Shown piece after piece: positions 15,171 to 22,423 of a DNA stretch of 35,894 bases. This DNA is from Actinomycetes bacterium. GTDB lineage: Bacteria; Actinomycetota; Acidimicrobiia; Acidimicrobiales; SZUA-35. Under the pieces are notes generated by a model. That model did not search any database. It saw only the letters and a list, made by a program, of their open reading frames with translations, and was not told where the DNA came from. Made by a program: the position numbers and the translations under genes. Where the stretch lies: the NCBI GenBank assembly GCA_024227975.1, contig JAAETV010000391.1, forward strand, positions 1 to 35,894, read 5' to 3'. Positions within the stretch are counted from its first letter, which is position 1. Every line of letters starts with the position of its first letter.

Positions 15171-17059
15171 CGTCGTGGGGGCCCTCAGATGGTAATCCGG
15201 GGGCAGCGGTGTCTCCGGGAGTGCGACTGGGTGATCGTTATGAGCTGGCTGCCCCCATCGCCGCCGGTGGAATGGCCCAGGTCTGGTCGGCCAACGACCT
15301 GGTACTCAACCGCGAGGTAGCGGTCAAGATCCTCCACCCCCATCTGGCCACCGACGAGGCCTTCGTGGCCCGGTTTCGGCGCGAAGCGGTTGCCGCCGCT
15401 CGCCTGACCCACCGTTCGATCGTCGCTGTGTTCGACACCATCAGCGAGCCTCCACTCGAGGCGATCGTGATGGAGTTGATCGACGGCAGGACGCTGCGGA
15501 TGGTGCTCGACGATGTAGGGGCTCTGCCGGCGCGAGACGTGATCCAGCTCGGAGTGCAGATCTCGGCCGCCCTCGAAGTGGCTCACCAGGCCGGCATCGT
15601 GCATCGTGACATCAAGCCGGCCAACATCATGGTCAGCAATGATCGCCGGATCATGGTTACCGACTTCGGAATCGCCAAGGCCGGAACCGATGCTGACCTC
15701 ACCACCACCGGAACCCTGCTGGGCACGGCCAAGTATCTGTCACCGGAGCAGGTGACCGGGGCCCCGATCGACCCCCGATCAGACCTCTACTCGCTGGGTG
15801 TGGTGTTGTTCGAGGCCCTGACGGGGACGGTGCCATTCAAGGCCAACACCGACGCTGCCACCGCCCTGGCCCGGCTCCACCAAGACCCGCCCCTGGCCCG
15901 CCAGATGCGGCCGAACGTACCGCTCCCATTGGAGGCAATCCTGGCCCGGCTGATGGCTCGCGATCTGCGTGACCGCTTCCCCCGGGCCGGTGACGTTGGT
16001 CAGGCTCTGCTGAGCGTCGATCCCGATGCGCCACCCGGGCCGGCCATTACTCCCAGTCCAGCCGCAGCTCCATCTCCCCGCCCGGCCGTAACCGGCCTGG
16101 CCCCGTCGGACCCTAGCCACCCTTCGAACCCCGGCTACCCTTCGACGCCTGGCTACCCTTCGAACCCTGGCCGGCCGGCGGACCCGGCGTTCCCCCCGAG
16201 GCAGGTACCAGCGGTGACGGGCCTCGCCCCCTCTGGTCAGGTCGCTGATGGGGCCCGGTCCGCCGCGGTCACCGGCGATTCACCACCCCGTCAATACCGG
16301 CCTTCTGGGCCACCCCCCGGTCATCCCCGGCCTCCGGACCCGCCGAGGAACCTGGCTCAGGGTCCACCCCTCCATAGCGAGGCCGGAGGGGTCCGACCCG
16401 GATCGGGGTTGGCCGGCTCTGGGCCGCCGTCAGGCTCGCTACAGCCAGTCCCTATCAGTTCGGAGCGAGTCCGTCGCTCTGGGCGGTCCCGGCTGACGGC
16501 CCTGTTGGTGTCGGTTCTCATCATGGTTGGGATCGTGGTCGCCATTGCCCTGGTGACCGACTTCGGCCGTAGCCCGAGCGAAGATGGGCAGACCAACCCG
16601 CCGGACGAGGCCGCTTCTGGCCTACCCATCGCCGAGGTGACCTCGTTCGATCCTCAGAGCTCCGACCCAGACAAGCAGGAGCGTCAGGATCTGGTTCTTC
16701 TCGCCGTCGATGGCGATATCGAAACAGCATGGACGACCGAGAACTACCGGGGCCGGAATCTGAGCGGGCTCAAGGATGGAGTCGGGCTCCTCATCACCCT
16801 CGATGAACGGCTCCCTCTGAACCAGATCGAGCTCGACACCAACACCGAGGACTGGTTGGCCGAAATCTATGTCGGCGACGCATTCGGCGACGATCCAGGT
16901 ACATGGGGTGGACCGGTGACCACGATTGAGGCCGGGAGCAACCGGGTGGTCCGGGAGCTGAACCAGGCCGAGGGTCAGATCGTCTTGATCTGGATCCGCG
17001 ATACCGGGGTCAGCGGAGAACGAATCCGCTTCGAGCTTGCTGAGGTCGTGATCAAGTAG
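15167..17059 (+). CDS. Transmembrane Ser/Thr protein kinase with discoidin-like ectodomain
   Basis: A 630-residue PknB-type kinase. All catalytic parts are present: a glycine loop (AAGGMAQVW, about 32-40), VAVK lysine 54, HRDIKPAN (146-153), DFG (166-168), and the activation/P+1 region with several Thr (TTTGTLLGTAKYLSPEQ). A long Pro/Gly-rich juxtamembrane linker (290-440) with GYPSNPG-type repeats leads to one helix (about 443-463) and an extracellular domain (490-630). That domain starts DPQSSDPDKQERQDLVLLAVDGDIETAWTTENY, resembling the C-terminal galactose-binding-like domain of mycobacterial MviN (Rv3910). In mycobacteria the slot holds a MurJ flippase fused to a pseudokinase; here MurJ is absent and the kinase looks active. 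The GTG start overlaps the upstream stop. Confidence 0.93.
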   Translation: MTSWGPSDGNPGAAVSPGVRLGDRYELAAPIAAGGMAQVWSANDLVLNREVAVKILHPHLATDEAFVARFRREAVAAARLTHRSIVAVFDTISEPPLEAIVMELIDGRTLRMVLDDVGALPARDVIQLGVQISAALEVAHQAGIVHRDIKPANIMVSNDRRIMVTDFGIAKAGTDADLTTTGTLLGTAKYLSPEQVTGAPIDPRSDLYSLGVVLFEALTGTVPFKANTDAATALARLHQDPPLARQMRPNVPLPLEAILARLMARDLRDRFPRAGDVGQALLSVDPDAPPGPAITPSPAAAPSPRPAVTGLAPSDPSHPSNPGYPSTPGYPSNPGRPADPAFPPRQVPAVTGLAPSGQVADGARSAAVTGDSPPRQYRPSGPPPGHPRPPDPPRNLAQGPPLHSEAGGVRPGSGLAGSGPPSGSLQPVPISSERVRRSGRSRLTALLVSVLIMVGIVVAIALVTDFGRSPSEDGQTNPPDEAASGLPIAEVTSFDPQSSDPDKQERQDLVLLAVDGDIETAWTTENYRGRNLSGLKDGVGLLITLDERLPLNQIELDTNTEDWLAEIYVGDAFGDDPGTWGGPVTTIEAGSNRVVRELNQAEGQIVLIWIRDTGVSGERIRFELAEVVIK

Positions 17060-17133
17060 TCGGCGCCTATGATGCGCCAATCAATTCCGACACCCAGCTC
17101 GTCGAGCGGGCACAGGCCGGCGATCGAGCAGCC

Positions 17134-17628
17134 ATGGAGAGGCTGCTCGAAGCGCACTATGACCGGCTGTATGCCATCTGCTCGCGTATCGCCGGCAACG
17201 CCGCCGACGCTGCTGACGCCTGCCAGGAGGCCTTGCTGGCTGTGGTCAAGGGTCTCCCCCGCTACGACGGAAGGGCCTCGTTCAGCACCTGGAGCTATCG
17301 GGTGGCCAGCAATGCCTGCCTGGATGAGATGAGGAGGAAGAATCGACGACCACTGCCGGGTTTGGAATTCAGCGAACCAGTCGAGGCCGGGCCGAGCGTG
17401 GATCAGCAGGTTGCCGATCGCGTGACCCTGGATGAGGCCTTGGCCCAATTGCCCGACGAGTTCCGAGTACCGGTGGTACTCAGAGACGTTGCTGGGCTCG
17501 ATTACGCCGAGATTGCCGAGGCCCTGGCCATCCCCCCGGGGACCGTCCGATCCCGCATCGCCAGGGGGCGTCGACAATTGTCCCAACTTCTCGGGAACCA
17601 GGTACCCCCGAGCGGACGTCAGAGATAG
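17134..17628 (+). CDS. ECF-family RNA polymerase sigma factor
   Basis: Sigma region 2 (YDRLYAICSRIAGNAADAADACQEALLAVVKGLPRYDGRASFSTWSYRVASNACLDEMRRK) and region 4 (LDEALAQLPDEFRVPVVLRDVAGLDYAEIAEALAIPPGTVRSRIARGRRQL, with its helix-turn-helix) are complete. It is followed 4 bp later by a membrane anti-sigma gene, and by position matches mycobacterial SigM (Rv3911). The start is problematic. Family-like residues continue upstream of ATG 17134 as DTQLVERAQAGDRAA back to about 17089, but no ATG, GTG or TTG exists in this frame between the stop at 17041 and 17134. The coordinates give the first canonical start; the true protein probably begins near 17070-17090. Confidence 0.9.
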   Translation: MERLLEAHYDRLYAICSRIAGNAADAADACQEALLAVVKGLPRYDGRASFSTWSYRVASNACLDEMRRKNRRPLPGLEFSEPVEAGPSVDQQVADRVTLDEALAQLPDEFRVPVVLRDVAGLDYAEIAEALAIPPGTVRSRIARGRRQLSQLLGNQVPPSGRQR

Positions 17629-17632
17629 TGCA

Positions 17633-18574
17633 ATGACGAACGACTTCGACGCTCTCGTTTCGGCCTACATCGACGGCCAGGCCACACCGGAGGAGGTCGC
17701 GCTCATCGAGGGCGACCCTGTGCTGCGGGCAGAGGCCGAGGCGTTGGCCGTCGTCATCGATCGGGTGGCATATGAGCTTCCGGTTCCCCCTCCCGGTCTT
17801 CGTCAGGCCCAGATCGGCACTGCGCTGGCTGCCTTCGACCAGTTGGCCCCCGTATCCGAGGAGGCTCCACCGGCTGGCGCCGTCTTGGGGGACTTGGCCA
17901 CTCACCGAGCTGGGCGACGGCGAACGGCTCTCCCTCAACACCGGGGCGGAGTGCCAGCCTGGCTCGGGGCAGCAGCAGCGATGCTGGTGGCCGTCGCCGG
18001 GATCGGCTGGGTCGTCCAAGCCGGTGACAGTGACGATGAGTCAGCCGACACCTTTGCCTCCGCAGATCAAGATGAATCGACCGAGTCCGAGTCTGCTGCC
18101 GACGGCGAGGCCATGAACACGACCGAGGCCATGGCCGAACAGTCCCAGGCAGTGGCGGCGGAGGCCGACGCGATGGAGGCAGCTACCGACGACGACGCCA
18201 GTGATGCCGCACCCGAGAGTGATACGAGCGGTAGAGACCAGAGTTCAACCACCTCGGTGGAGGGGGGCTTCTTCCCCGACGAGGATGCCAAGACTCGCGA
18301 CAACGCTCGCCTGAACCTGACGGCGCCGCCCACCGAAGCTGTACTAGCCGACCTGACCGCTGGCCCCCTGCTCGATCCGGCCCTCTCGCTCTGCGGACCC
18401 TATGTCGACGTCGGACCAGGGCAATCGCTGATCGGGATGGTGCCGATCTCGATTGGCGACCAGCAGGGTGAGATCTTGGTCTATGAGTCCACAGACGACT
18501 CCGAGCGCTCCCTACTGATCGTCGAATCCGATGTGGTCGATGGCGGTCAGCCAACCTGCGGACCGCTCGAATAG
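17633..18574 (+). CDS. Membrane anti-sigma factor (RsmA position)
   Basis: A 313-residue protein whose ATG lies 4 bp after the sigma stop. The N-terminal cytoplasmic part (1-95) begins FDALVSAYIDGQATPEEVALIEGDPVLRAEAEAL, the usual anti-sigma helix start, but lacks the HxxxCxxC zinc motif of redox-sensing ZAS proteins. One transmembrane helix (about 104-124, AWLGAAAAMLVAVAGIGWVV) is followed by an extracellular acidic Ser/Asp/Glu/Ala linker and a small C-terminal domain with two Cys (LSLCGPYVDV, QPTCGPLE) that could form a disulfide. By position it matches Rv3912, the SigM anti-sigma. It should hold the sigma factor at the membrane and release it after an envelope signal; proteolysis is inferred from the family. 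Confidence 0.82.
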   Translation: MTNDFDALVSAYIDGQATPEEVALIEGDPVLRAEAEALAVVIDRVAYELPVPPPGLRQAQIGTALAAFDQLAPVSEEAPPAGAVLGDLATHRAGRRRTALPQHRGGVPAWLGAAAAMLVAVAGIGWVVQAGDSDDESADTFASADQDESTESESAADGEAMNTTEAMAEQSQAVAAEADAMEAATDDDASDAAPESDTSGRDQSSTTSVEGGFFPDEDAKTRDNARLNLTAPPTEAVLADLTAGPLLDPALSLCGPYVDVGPGQSLIGMVPISIGDQQGEILVYESTDDSERSLLIVESDVVDGGQPTCGPLE

Positions 18575-18640
18575 CGACTCGAACCCGAGCTCAGGCAGCC
18601 CGACCTGCCCCCTGGTCAGGACAGCCCCGATAGGATCCAA

Positions 18641-18994
18641 GTGATGGCCGATATCGATCCGCTTCTCGCCCCTTCCGACGATCGTTCCACTGGCGAGAAC
18701 GACGACTGGCCGGCCCGTGCCTCGGCCACCATCGTCGAATACGTCGGCACGGTCCGCGACAAGACCACTGGCCCGGCCCTGGCCGCCTCCCGCAACCTGG
18801 TTTACCTCCTGGCCATCGGGCTGATCAGCATCGTCGCAGCCATCTTGGCCCTGATACTCACAGTCCGCCTGGTGGTGGTGGCGACGGGCTACATCCCAGG
18901 TGTGGATCCGGGCGAGACCTGGCCCGCATACCTCATCCTAGGTGCCAGTTTCGTGCTGCCTGGAAGCTGGTTGTGGCGCAAAAAGGAACTCTGA
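18641..18994 (+). CDS. Small membrane protein, unknown function
   Basis: A 117-residue protein with a start at GTG 18641 or ATG 18644. A charged N-terminus (1-50, RASATIVEYVGTVRDKTTGPALAASR) is followed by two hydrophobic helices, about 52-78 (LVYLLAIGLISIVAAILALILTVRLVVV) and 94-110 (AYLILGASFVLPGSWLW), ending in RKKEL. This looks like a phage-holin-superfamily-III-like or similar actinobacterial membrane protein, but the resemblance is weak and I do not name it. It sits between the anti-sigma gene and trxB, on the same strand. Confidence 0.65.
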   Translation: MMADIDPLLAPSDDRSTGENDDWPARASATIVEYVGTVRDKTTGPALAASRNLVYLLAIGLISIVAAILALILTVRLVVVATGYIPGVDPGETWPAYLILGASFVLPGSWLWRKKEL

Positions 18995-19052
18995 GCACCA
19001 TCGCCTTGCTCCTGGTTTGGGTTGTGGTCGAGGCTGACGTATGGGCCCTGTA

Positions 19053-19079
19053 GGGAACAACGAGCCCGATCGCCTGGTT
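19053..19079 (+). promoter_or_regulatory. Candidate SigR/SigH-type promoter of trxB
   Basis: GGGAAC at 19053-19058 and GTT at 19077-19079 are separated by 18 nt. This matches the actinobacterial disulfide-stress consensus (GGGAAT-N18/19-GTT, SigR of Streptomyces, SigH of mycobacteria), which is known to drive trx genes. It lies about 100 bp upstream of the trxB start. Confidence 0.55.
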
Positions 19080-19176
19080 TCGTAGATGGCTGGTCTGCCG
19101 GTTTGGCGCATGCTCGATGCCATCAGGTCCGCGACACGATAGCTACGACCACGTAGGTACACGAAAGGAGAAGCCC

Positions 19177-20142
19177 ATGCCCGAACTGCATGAGGTAGTG
19201 ATTATTGGGAGTGGCCCCGCAGGCCTGACCGCCGCCATCTACACCGCCCGGGCGTCGCTGGATCCCCTGGTCCTAGAGGGGGAACCGTCGTCGACCGGTG
19301 ACCAGCCTGGTGGCCAGCTGATGCTGACGACTGAAGTCGAGAACTATCCCGGCTTCCCTGACGGGGTCACGGGTCCTGAACTGATGATGCAGTTCCGGTC
19401 CCAGGCTGTGCGTTTCGGGGCCCAGCTGGAGATGGTGAAGGCATCACGGGTCGATCTGTCGGAACGACCGTTCAAGGTGTGGGTCGGTGACCCCGACGCC
19501 GCCGAGCCGACCTATCTGGCCCAAGCATTGATCGTGGCCACCGGGGCCAAGTCTTTGATGCTCGATCTACCCAATGAGCAACGGCTCCTCGGCCATGGTG
19601 TATCGACCTGCGCCACCTGCGATGGCTTCTTCTTCCGCGACCGGGACATCGCTGTCGTCGGTGGTGGCGACTCAGCCATCGAAGAGGCCACGTTCCTGAC
19701 CAAGTTCGCTCGATCGGTCACGATCATCCACCGTCGTGATGAGTTGCGAGCGTCGAAGATCATGCAGGATCGGGCATTCGCAAACGAGAAGATGAAGTTC
19801 CTCTGGTACCACGAGGTCGTCGAGATCGTCGGGACCGATGCGGTCGAGGGCTTGATCGTGCTGAACAACCAGACGGATGAGAAGTCGGAGCTGGCCGTGA
19901 CCGGGCTGTTCGTAGCCATCGGACATCGGCCGAACACCGATCTGTTCGCCGGCCAGTTGGCGATGAAGGACAACGGCTATCTGGTCACCAAGGCCCCGAG
20001 TAGCTACACCAGTGTTGAAGGGGTGTTCGGCTGTGGCGACGTCCAAGACGATGCCTACCGTCAGGCCATTACTTCCGCCGGTTCAGGCTGCACAGCCGCC
20101 ATTGATGCTGAGCGCTGGCTCGAATCGGTGTCTGAGCCATAG
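19177..20142 (+). CDS. trxB: Thioredoxin-disulfide reductase
   Basis: A 321-residue flavoenzyme that passes electrons from NADPH to thioredoxin. The FAD-binding start reads VVIIGSGPAGLTAAIYTARA (about 7-26), the redox pair is CATC (145-148), the NADPH motif VVGGGDSAIEEA is at about 160-171, and FGCGDVQDDAYRQAITSAGSGCTAA closes the FAD domain. An earlier in-frame ATG (19117) exists, but the strong ribosome site AAAGGAG at 19164-19170 sits 6 nt before ATG 19177, which also gives the normal family length. A SigR-like promoter lies upstream. It pairs with trxA downstream, as in Rv3913-Rv3914. Confidence 0.98.
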   Translation: MPELHEVVIIGSGPAGLTAAIYTARASLDPLVLEGEPSSTGDQPGGQLMLTTEVENYPGFPDGVTGPELMMQFRSQAVRFGAQLEMVKASRVDLSERPFKVWVGDPDAAEPTYLAQALIVATGAKSLMLDLPNEQRLLGHGVSTCATCDGFFFRDRDIAVVGGGDSAIEEATFLTKFARSVTIIHRRDELRASKIMQDRAFANEKMKFLWYHEVVEIVGTDAVEGLIVLNNQTDEKSELAVTGLFVAIGHRPNTDLFAGQLAMKDNGYLVTKAPSSYTSVEGVFGCGDVQDDAYRQAITSAGSGCTAAIDAERWLESVSEP

Positions 20143-20172
20143 TCGAAACTACAATGAGAGACCGTATCCAAT

Positions 20173-20199
20173 GGGAATACCGACCGGGTTGGTCGGGTT
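20173..20199 (+). promoter_or_regulatory. Candidate SigR/SigH-type promoter of trxA with palindromic spacer
   Basis: GGGAAT at 20173-20178 and GTT at 20197-20199 with an 18 nt spacer match the SigR/SigH consensus exactly. The spacer contains an inverted repeat CCGACC-GGGTT-GGTCGG (20180-20196), a possible second regulator site. It lies 36 bp before the trxA ATG, giving trxA its own stress-inducible start. Confidence 0.65.
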
Positions 20200-20235
20200 T
20201 CATCCGTTGAACCCACCGCAAGGAAGGCACTACCA

Positions 20236-20559
20236 ATGTCCGAAAAAGTCAGCCAGCTCACGTCAGCTACGTTCGACGAGGTAATCAACGGATCGGCCGA
20301 GCCGGTCATCGTCGACTTCTGGGCCGAGTGGTGTGGGCCTTGCCGGATGGTGGCCCCCATCCTGGACGAGATCGCCAATGACTTCGATGGCGACGTCAGA
20401 GTCACCAAGCTCAATATCGATGAGCACGCCGACATTGCCCAGCGTTTCGGCGTCATGAGCATCCCGACCCTGTTGATGTTCCGCGATGGCGAAGTCGCGA
20501 CTCGTATCGTGGGAGCCAAGGGAAAGGCACAGCTCGTCGAAGAGCTTGGCCTGGCCTAG
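20236..20559 (+). CDS. trxA: Thioredoxin
   Basis: A 107-residue thioredoxin, the general cytoplasmic disulfide reductant re-reduced by TrxB. The active site WCGPC lies at 32-36 within VIVDFWAEWCGPCRMVAPIL. The cis-proline loop is SIPTLLMF, and IVGAKGK fits the family. Length is normal. AAGGAAGG precedes the ATG at a good distance. It converges on the minus-strand RHH gene with only 16 bp between stops. Confidence 0.98.
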   Translation: MSEKVSQLTSATFDEVINGSAEPVIVDFWAEWCGPCRMVAPILDEIANDFDGDVRVTKLNIDEHADIAQRFGVMSIPTLLMFRDGEVATRIVGAKGKAQLVEELGLA

Positions 20560-20575
20560 CCCGCTCCCCTGTTCG

Positions 20576-21244
20576 TTAGTTGAGCCCGGTTCCGTCGGTG
20601 TCAGCGCCAAGGGCGCTCACCGAAAGGACCGGAGCCAGCTCCAAAGCCAGGATCACCGAGACTGTCTCTGAACGGTTCCAACCCCGGGCCAAGCCCAGCC
20701 GGGTGATCTGATCGAACTCGGTATCCGAGATCGACAGCCGAAGTCTCGTCCGTCCCTTCGCCATCATGCGGCCTCCCTCGCCGGCATAGATGGCGTCACT
20801 GTGTTTGCGGTACCCCTTCATCACGACATCAGCCGGATTGATGCCCGTCGCATCCAAGGACTGGGCCAGTGAATGGGGGATTGACAGCTCCCGTCGCTTG
20901 CGCTGAATGCCGGGGGTGACGGCACGATGCGGCGTCGCTGTGCGCGGAGCTGGTTTCGGTCGGTCGGTCGGACCGGAACGGTCGGCTACATCGGTGCTCT
21001 CATACCGTTCGGTGTGTTCAGCCCGCTCGGCCTGGTCGGTGCGCTCACCTCGGTCGATTGGAGGGCGGGGCTCGTCTCGCTCATCGGATCGGGATCGCTC
21101 GTGCGGCTCAGGCGAGTCAAACTCAGGTGGGGCGGACTCGGGCGGGGTGGGGCGTCCGCCGGGGCGGCCTCGGCCAGCCGACCCCTTGAATTTACGCGGA
21201 TCTGCGATGGAGTTGAGACCTCGGGCCTTGCTGAGGTCGCTCAT
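20576..21244 (-). CDS. Putative ribbon-helix-helix-like DNA-binding partner of ParA2
   Basis: A 222-residue protein whose ATG overlaps the upstream ParA-like gene's stop by one base (TGATG), so the pair is coupled. Residues 1-110 are disordered, rich in Arg, Glu, Asp and Pro with imperfect (R/H)(T/Y)xxAER-type repeats. Residues 110-222 are ordered. KRRELSIPHSLAQSLDATGINPADVVMKGYRKH comes first, then RTRLRLSISDTEFDQITRLGLARGWNRSETVSVILALEL (about 164-203), which has the strand-helix-helix pattern of RHH (MetJ/Arc) proteins. I infer a centromere-binding partner as in type Ib ParA systems. No database family is claimed. Likely target: the ATACCC/GGGT sites in 22128-23051. Confidence 0.7.
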   Translation of the reverse strand: MSDLSKARGLNSIADPRKFKGSAGRGRPGGRPTPPESAPPEFDSPEPHERSRSDERDEPRPPIDRGERTDQAERAEHTERYESTDVADRSGPTDRPKPAPRTATPHRAVTPGIQRKRRELSIPHSLAQSLDATGINPADVVMKGYRKHSDAIYAGEGGRMMAKGRTRLRLSISDTEFDQITRLGLARGWNRSETVSVILALELAPVLSVSALGADTDGTGLN

Positions 21245-22113
21245 CAGTCAAGGTCCGCCAGAAGCTTCTCGGCGGTTGCGATCCGGTCATCGACCTCGTC
21301 GGCTAGTTCGTAGAACTCCTGGGCCAGAACGGCCAGGTTGGCCGGGATCTTGATCCTGGCATGGATCTGGTTTGCCACCGAGACCGTCTCGGCCCACTGG
21401 GCGTACTCGTGGAGGAAGAGCCCGGCTCGCCGACTGTCGTCGTAGGCGGCTCCCGCTTCGCGGATGATGGTCTGGAAGGGATCGGCCACTCCGGCCAGGA
21501 TCTCCGCCACCTCTTCACGAGTCTCGGTCCGCTTGCGGGGAGCGCCAGCCCCGATCTTCATCAAGACGACACCGAGAAGGAGGATGTCAGACTCGAGGGT
21601 CTCGAGCTCTTCGGCCAGGACCCGCAACCCCTCGATGTTGTCGAGGCCGGAACTGGTGGGGACGAGAAGGTACTTGCCGGTTTGCATGGCCATGTCGGCC
21701 AGGCGTGAGGACCCTGAAGGGGGAAGATCGAACACGATCCGATCGAACCGCCCTGATGCCATCAACTTCTCGAAAGGGATGGCGAACGACTCCGGGCCGT
21801 TTTCGGAGGTGACCAGATGATGGGAGAGCGTCTTGGTATGACGGCCAGCCACGACGATTTCGAGATTGTCGCGGGCGGGAACGGTGACGAGGTCGTCACC
21901 GTACATGACCGAGTCCATCAGATGGCGACCATCGCCGGCCTCACGAGGATCCAGCCCGACGACCTTGCTGGCCGACGCCTGGACGTCGAGATCGGCCAGC
22001 AGGACCCGCTTGCCTTCACTCGACCAGATGCCGGCGAGCTGGGTGGCGAGGGTGGTCTTGCAACTACCGCCCTTGCCGATGCCCACAACGATTGAGTTTG
22101 GGATCGTCCTCAC
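21244..22113 (-). CDS. Second ParA-like (MinD/ParA family) partition ATPase
   Basis: The frame extends to 22164, but GTG 22113-22111 is preceded by a GGAGG six nt upstream; this gives 289 residues and I prefer it. The deviant Walker A is GKGGSCKTT (13-21), which keeps the xKGGxxK[ST] signature although the usual Gly before Lys is Cys. VLLADLDVQASASKVVG follows (A' region), then Walker B IVFDLPPSGSSRL. The Lys in KGG that marks the dimerising ParA/MinD group is present. It is separate from the chromosomal parA at 24350. The short N-terminus with no HTH resembles type Ib plasmid ParA, which pairs with RHH proteins. An ATACCC palindrome sits 41 bp upstream of the start, an operator position. Confidence 0.88.
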   Translation of the reverse strand: MRTIPNSIVVGIGKGGSCKTTLATQLAGIWSSEGKRVLLADLDVQASASKVVGLDPREAGDGRHLMDSVMYGDDLVTVPARDNLEIVVAGRHTKTLSHHLVTSENGPESFAIPFEKLMASGRFDRIVFDLPPSGSSRLADMAMQTGKYLLVPTSSGLDNIEGLRVLAEELETLESDILLLGVVLMKIGAGAPRKRTETREEVAEILAGVADPFQTIIREAGAAYDDSRRAGLFLHEYAQWAETVSVANQIHARIKIPANLAVLAQEFYELADEVDDRIATAEKLLADLD

Positions 22114-22127
22114 GCTTGTCCTCCGCG

Positions 22128-22338
22128 CCCGCTTGTCACCACTATCGGCCCAGATCATACCCATGGCCGGGGGTGATCACGGGCAACTATGTGGAGATAG
22201 TGCGTAGATTCTGGCCTGATCAGGGTTTGAACGGGTGCACATCGGGTCGGACAGGGTCCGATTCGGGTCTAAACCGTGAGAAGTCGGGGATAGCGGGGTG
22301 ACGAATTGGGGGTGATTGGGATCCGAGGTCCTCCGCGG
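22128..22338. repeat. Helically phased CCC/GGGT motifs around P1
   Basis: Left of P1, C-tracts start at 22128, 22138, 22149 and 22159. Right of it, GGG-tracts start at 22171, 22181, 22223, 22233, 22244, 22254, 22265, 22286, 22296, 22308 and 22318, with TGG-type remnants at 22193, 22213 and 22327. Steps are 10 or 11 bp (or whole multiples). Five consecutive copies (22221-22268) share [ct][ac]GGGT. This looks like an iteron array on one face of DNA. Confidence 0.6.
22154..22177. promoter_or_regulatory. Palindrome P1 upstream of the ParA2 gene
   Basis: ATCATACCC-ATGGCC-GGGGGTGAT: 9 bp arms with a 6 bp spacer, 7 of 9 arm positions complementary. It shares ATACCCATRGCYGGG with palindrome P2. Centre-to-start distance of about 50 bp from GTG 22113 fits an operator for an autoregulated parA2-RHH operon. 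Confidence 0.6.
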
Positions 22339-22423
22339 CCGGATCCAACGCTTCGAAGACCGTCATCGGTCGCCTCTGAGCGACGATCTCGCTGCCGGCA
22401 GCGCCCCCGGCAACGCCAAGGAT

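Noticed and set aside
17069..17332. 87-residue frame starting at the double ATG after the kinase
   Set aside because: Only the first few codons are of interest, as a possible start for the sigma factor after a one-base shift; the rest is out of frame with region 2.
20180..20200. Intrinsic terminator between trxB and trxA
   Set aside because: The stem CCGACC/GGTCGG lacks a U-run (only GTTT) and lies exactly in the spacer of a GGGAAT-N18-GTT promoter.
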